Part shown: positions 3,787 through 6,293 of the stretch, one piece after another | Layout: every line of letters starts with the position of its first letter | How positions within the stretch are numbered: position 1 is the stretch's first letter | From: CAZSNH01 sp052388455 | GTDB taxonomy: Bacteria; Pseudomonadota; Alphaproteobacteria; Rhizobiales; Hyphomicrobiaceae | Length of the DNA stretch: 6,293 nt | Direction: 5' to 3' | Assembly: GCA_052388455.1 (NCBI GenBank) | Contig: JBQTIA010000082.1 | Span: forward strand, 1-6,293 | The notes under the pieces: generated by a model | Told to the model about the DNA's origin: nothing | What the model saw: the letters and a program-made list of their open reading frames with translations, nothing else | Database searches by the model: none | Translations under genes and position numbers: made by a program

Positions 3787-6293
3787 TCAGAAGGGCGTAA
3801 TCTGAAACGGCTTCCAGCCCGGCGGCGGACGCTTGTTGATCGCAGGCGGGGGCGGACGCGGACGACGCGGCGCTGTCGGCTTCGCAGTGGCGGGCTCGGC
3901 CTCGCCGCTTTCGGTCGCCTCCGTCGTCGTTGCGGAAACGCCGCTATCGGTGGTGGCTCCGCCGGCACCTGCGGCTTCGACAGGTGAGCCGTCGCCCTGA
4001 TCGGCCGGAGTGGCGTTCTCACTCTGAGCCCCGCCCGACGATACCGGAGGTGCTGGTGCATCGGATCGTTCGGCTGCGGCCTTCAAGCGTTCCGCTTCGA
4101 GCGCCTTCTGGCGCTCCTGCTCCTCGCGAGCCTTCGACTGATCCAGCTTGCGCAGACGTTCGAGCTCCTCGACGTCGCGCTCCATCTTGCGAACCGTCAG
4201 CTCGCGCTCCAGCGCGCCGGTTTCGACAGCCGGCTCGAGGGTTGCGAAGTCCTTGAGCTTGCCGGAATAGACCACGCTCACCGGCGGCAGCAGCACGGTG
4301 CCGGTAGCCGCATCGCCGCCCTTGCCCTTGATCCGCGCCTCGATCTTCCATTCGCTGTCGACTTTCATCGAGGCCAGTTCGACCGCGGTGTCGAATGCCG
4401 AGCGCCCTTCGGTCGTTTCCAGACTGACCCGATCGAACTTCATGGCGCCGTCGATGATGGTGACGGGGATTTCGAGTGCGCCGAGACGCATCTGGCCCTG
4501 CTTGAGCGCCGCTTTCAGCGCCTCGGCCAAGGGCTCGCCCGCCGCCGGTCCCTTGCCCTGCAAGGCCAATTCCGCCGTCGAGGCGACCGGCGCCGGCCCC
4601 ATGCCCGTCAGTGTGACATCGCCAAGGGCCAGCTTGCCCTTGCCCGAGAGGCTGGTGACGAGGGCCGCCGGACTGAGCGCGCGACCGGCGAAGTCCAGCG
4701 TCAGCGACGAGGCAATGGTGGGCTCGGTCTGGGCAGCGCCCGCGCCGGACGCGGCGGCGACCGGCTCTCCGGGGCCGATTTGCAGCCGGCCGGTCAGGCC
4801 GACGCCCGCTGCGGCGCGCTCGAATGTCAGGTCGCTGGCGAGCCGTCCACCGAGCGCCGTGCCTTCGAGGCTGGTCACGCGGATCGCCTGCGGCTCCAAA
4901 GTCGCGGCAAGCACGGCGTCGGCAATCGTCAGTCCCTCGTCGAGCACCAGCGATTTGAAGCGCAGGCGGACGGTGCCGGTCAGCCGGTCGAGAGCGGAGA
5001 GATCGAAAACCTGCTCCGGCCAGATGCCGGGTGTCAGCACGGCACTGGCGGCGGGAGGTTGCTCTGCGGGTGCCGGCTGGCGGCGCCGTGATTGTTGCGG
5101 TGGCGGCAGCGGTGTCGGTGCGACGGGTGCCGGCTCGATGGCCGACTGAGGCGGCGCCGCGGCGACCATCGGTGCCAGCAGGCGTGGAAGTGTGGCCCGG
5201 TCCACCTCCAGCTCGGCGGCGAGAGCGACGGTTCGCTCGCCTTCGCTGCGGGTGGTCAGCTTGCCGGTGACCGCGCTGTCGCCGATCATCAGCCGTCGCG
5301 GTACGAGCGTGAAGGTCGGACCTGCCAGCGTGATCTCTCCATCGCCGGCAATCGAAACGCCCGACATCCCGGCGCCGAGTGGCAGGCCGATCAGGGCGAG
5401 CGCCTCGCGTGCATCGCCTCCAGTGATACTCAGAGTGCCGGCGGCCGTGGTCTCACCCGTCGCCGGAATGGTGACGCGACCCGAGTAATCGAGGCTCGCG
5501 CCGTTCCCGCCGAACGACAGGACGGAGACGAGCCCCTTCGAAGGCGTGCCCGATGCCTTCAGCGACAAGCGCCGCGGCGAGGCCGCAGGGTCGGTGGACA
5601 GAGCTGCCTGCCGCGCGGCGGTCTGCGCACCCCGGTGTCCATGCACCAGACCGGCGGCGAAGGCGGCGGCCGAAGCGCCGTCGATAGAGGTCGTCAGTTC
5701 GACCGGCGCATCGGTCCATTGTTTCCGCGCGGCATCTATATGCAGGCGGGAAACCAGTCGCGCGCCGTCTGCAATTCCGTCCGCGTCGATGTCGATGGCC
5801 GCTGGCAGGCGCTGGCCGAAACTGACGGTTCCGGCGAGCCGGAAGGGCGTCAGCCCGGACAGTCGTTCGGCCATGGCCGGCGGGATGTCGGCAACATCCA
5901 TGAGCTTGAAGAGCGTCGCCACGGCAGAGCGGCTGCCCGACGCGATGACGCCGCGCAGCGCGCCCTTCGGCTGGATTCGCACGTTGTCGGCATCGCCTGA
6001 AACGTCGACAGCCAGACCGTCGGCCGTCGAGAAAGTGAGCATGTCGATGGTGAGGCGCTCTCCGTCGACCGTTGCCGCGATGTCGACATCCTTGAGCACC
6101 CGGTCGCCGTCGCTCAGCTCGCCGGCCGTGAGGCGAAGGCGGATATCCGAGCGGGCGGGATCGAACAGCGCATCGGCCGCGGCCGGGGCGGTGGTCGGAG
6201 TGGTGACCGCATTGGCCGGCGATTTCGGATCGGCAGGCGAAGCCGGCTCCTTCGCCGTCTCGGTGCCGGGTGCCGATGACGATGCGGGAGCGG
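3787..6293 (-). CDS. AsmA family protein, C-terminal 834 residues (N-terminus beyond window edge)
   Basis: The frame is open from the right edge to a TGA at 3789-3787. There is no true start here; the internal GTG at 6099 is preceded by 64 more open codons. From the N-terminal side come an Ala/Pro/Thr-rich linker (about 6165-6291), a beta-rich repetitive segment (about 5160-6150), and a second Pro/Gln/Arg linker (about 5040-5160). The typical AsmA C-terminal region follows (about 4230-5035), including WPEQVFDLSALDRLTGTVRL, then ADAVLAATLEPQAIRVTSLE and GTALGGRLASDLTF. A charged coiled coil (about 4060-4220, with LERELTVRKMERDVEELERL) precedes a low-complexity tail ending PPPGWKPFQITPF. Known family role: AsmA-like proteins are inner-membrane-anchored periplasmic proteins tied to outer-membrane assembly and bridge-like lipid transport. 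The expected N-terminal membrane anchor lies outside the window. The coiled coil and Pro-rich tail resemble Rhizobiales members as I recall them. It converges on the RHH_4 gene with a 51-bp gap. Confidence 0.88.
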   Translation of the reverse strand, partial: APASSSAPGTETAKEPASPADPKSPANAVTTPTTAPAAADALFDPARSDIRLRLTAGELSDGDRVLKDVDIAATVDGERLTIDMLTFSTADGLAVDVSGDADNVRIQPKGALRGVIASGSRSAVATLFKLMDVADIPPAMAERLSGLTPFRLAGTVSFGQRLPAAIDIDADGIADGARLVSRLHIDAARKQWTDAPVELTTSIDGASAAAFAAGLVHGHRGAQTAARQAALSTDPAASPRRLSLKASGTPSKGLVSVLSFGGNGASLDYSGRVTIPATGETTAAGTLSITGGDAREALALIGLPLGAGMSGVSIAGDGEITLAGPTFTLVPRRLMIGDSAVTGKLTTRSEGERTVALAAELEVDRATLPRLLAPMVAAAPPQSAIEPAPVAPTPLPPPQQSRRRQPAPAEQPPAASAVLTPGIWPEQVFDLSALDRLTGTVRLRFKSLVLDEGLTIADAVLAATLEPQAIRVTSLEGTALGGRLASDLTFERAAAGVGLTGRLQIGPGEPVAAASGAGAAQTEPTIASSLTLDFAGRALSPAALVTSLSGKGKLALGDVTLTGMGPAPVASTAELALQGKGPAAGEPLAEALKAALKQGQMRLGALEIPVTIIDGAMKFDRVSLETTEGRSAFDTAVELASMKVDSEWKIEARIKGKGGDAATGTVLLPPVSVVYSGKLKDFATLEPAVETGALERELTVRKMERDVEELERLRKLDQSKAREEQERQKALEAERLKAAAERSDAPAPPVSSGGAQSENATPADQGDGSPVEAAGAGGATTDSGVSATTTEATESGEAEPATAKPTAPRRPRPPPPAINKRPPPGWKPFQITPF

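Noticed and set aside
4298..5149. 283-codon plus-strand open frame
   Set aside because: Antisense to the AsmA frame; Ser/Ala/Arg/Pro-rich with no recognisable domain.
5092..6000. 302-codon plus-strand open frame
   Set aside because: Antisense to AsmA; low-complexity Arg/Gly/Gln-rich translation without domain or ribosome-binding site.

Overview
The window (about 65-70% G+C over most of its length by eye) looks like a chromosomal housekeeping segment from an alphaproteobacterium, most likely order Hyphomicrobiales (Rhizobiales). The reasons are the DUF4169 plus RHH_4 ribbon-helix-helix pair, a tandem double cold-shock-domain protein next to an exported DUF192 protein, and an AsmA-family protein with a Rhizobiales-style C-terminal coiled coil. 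Species cannot be named from the sequence alone. I see no mobile element, CRISPR array, tRNA, rRNA, phage or defence gene.

Layout. Left block, minus strand (1-1490): a glyoxalase-I-like VOC protein followed, with a 7-nt stop/start overlap, by a TIGR03862-type FAD flavoprotein that runs off the left edge. Then comes a roughly 570-bp divergent intergenic region (1491-2058) with a local A+T-rich dip and no convincing gene. Middle block, plus strand (2059-3735): a double cold-shock protein, a DUF192 protein with an N-terminal export signal, then DUF4169 and RHH_4 proteins coupled through a GTGA overlap. A probable intrinsic terminator lies at about 3753-3770. Right block, minus strand (3787-6293): the C-terminal 834 residues of an AsmA-family protein, converging on the plus-strand block and cut at its N-terminus by the right edge.

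How the parts work together. The VOC/flavoprotein pair is an operon by overlap. The VOC protein keeps all four metal ligands of E. coli glyoxalase I, so methylglyoxal-glutathione detoxification is plausible; the flavoprotein substrate is unknown. The plus-strand genes share a direction, but promoter-like elements just before DUF192 suggest it has its own promoter and may be translated from a leaderless transcript. AsmA-family proteins are envelope proteins linked to outer-membrane lipid homeostasis.

I looked for an undescribed system and did not find a strong candidate. The points most worth a second look are the possible leaderless start of DUF192, the coupled DUF4169/RHH_4 pair of unknown function, the asymmetric double cold-shock protein, and the unexplained divergent intergenic region.
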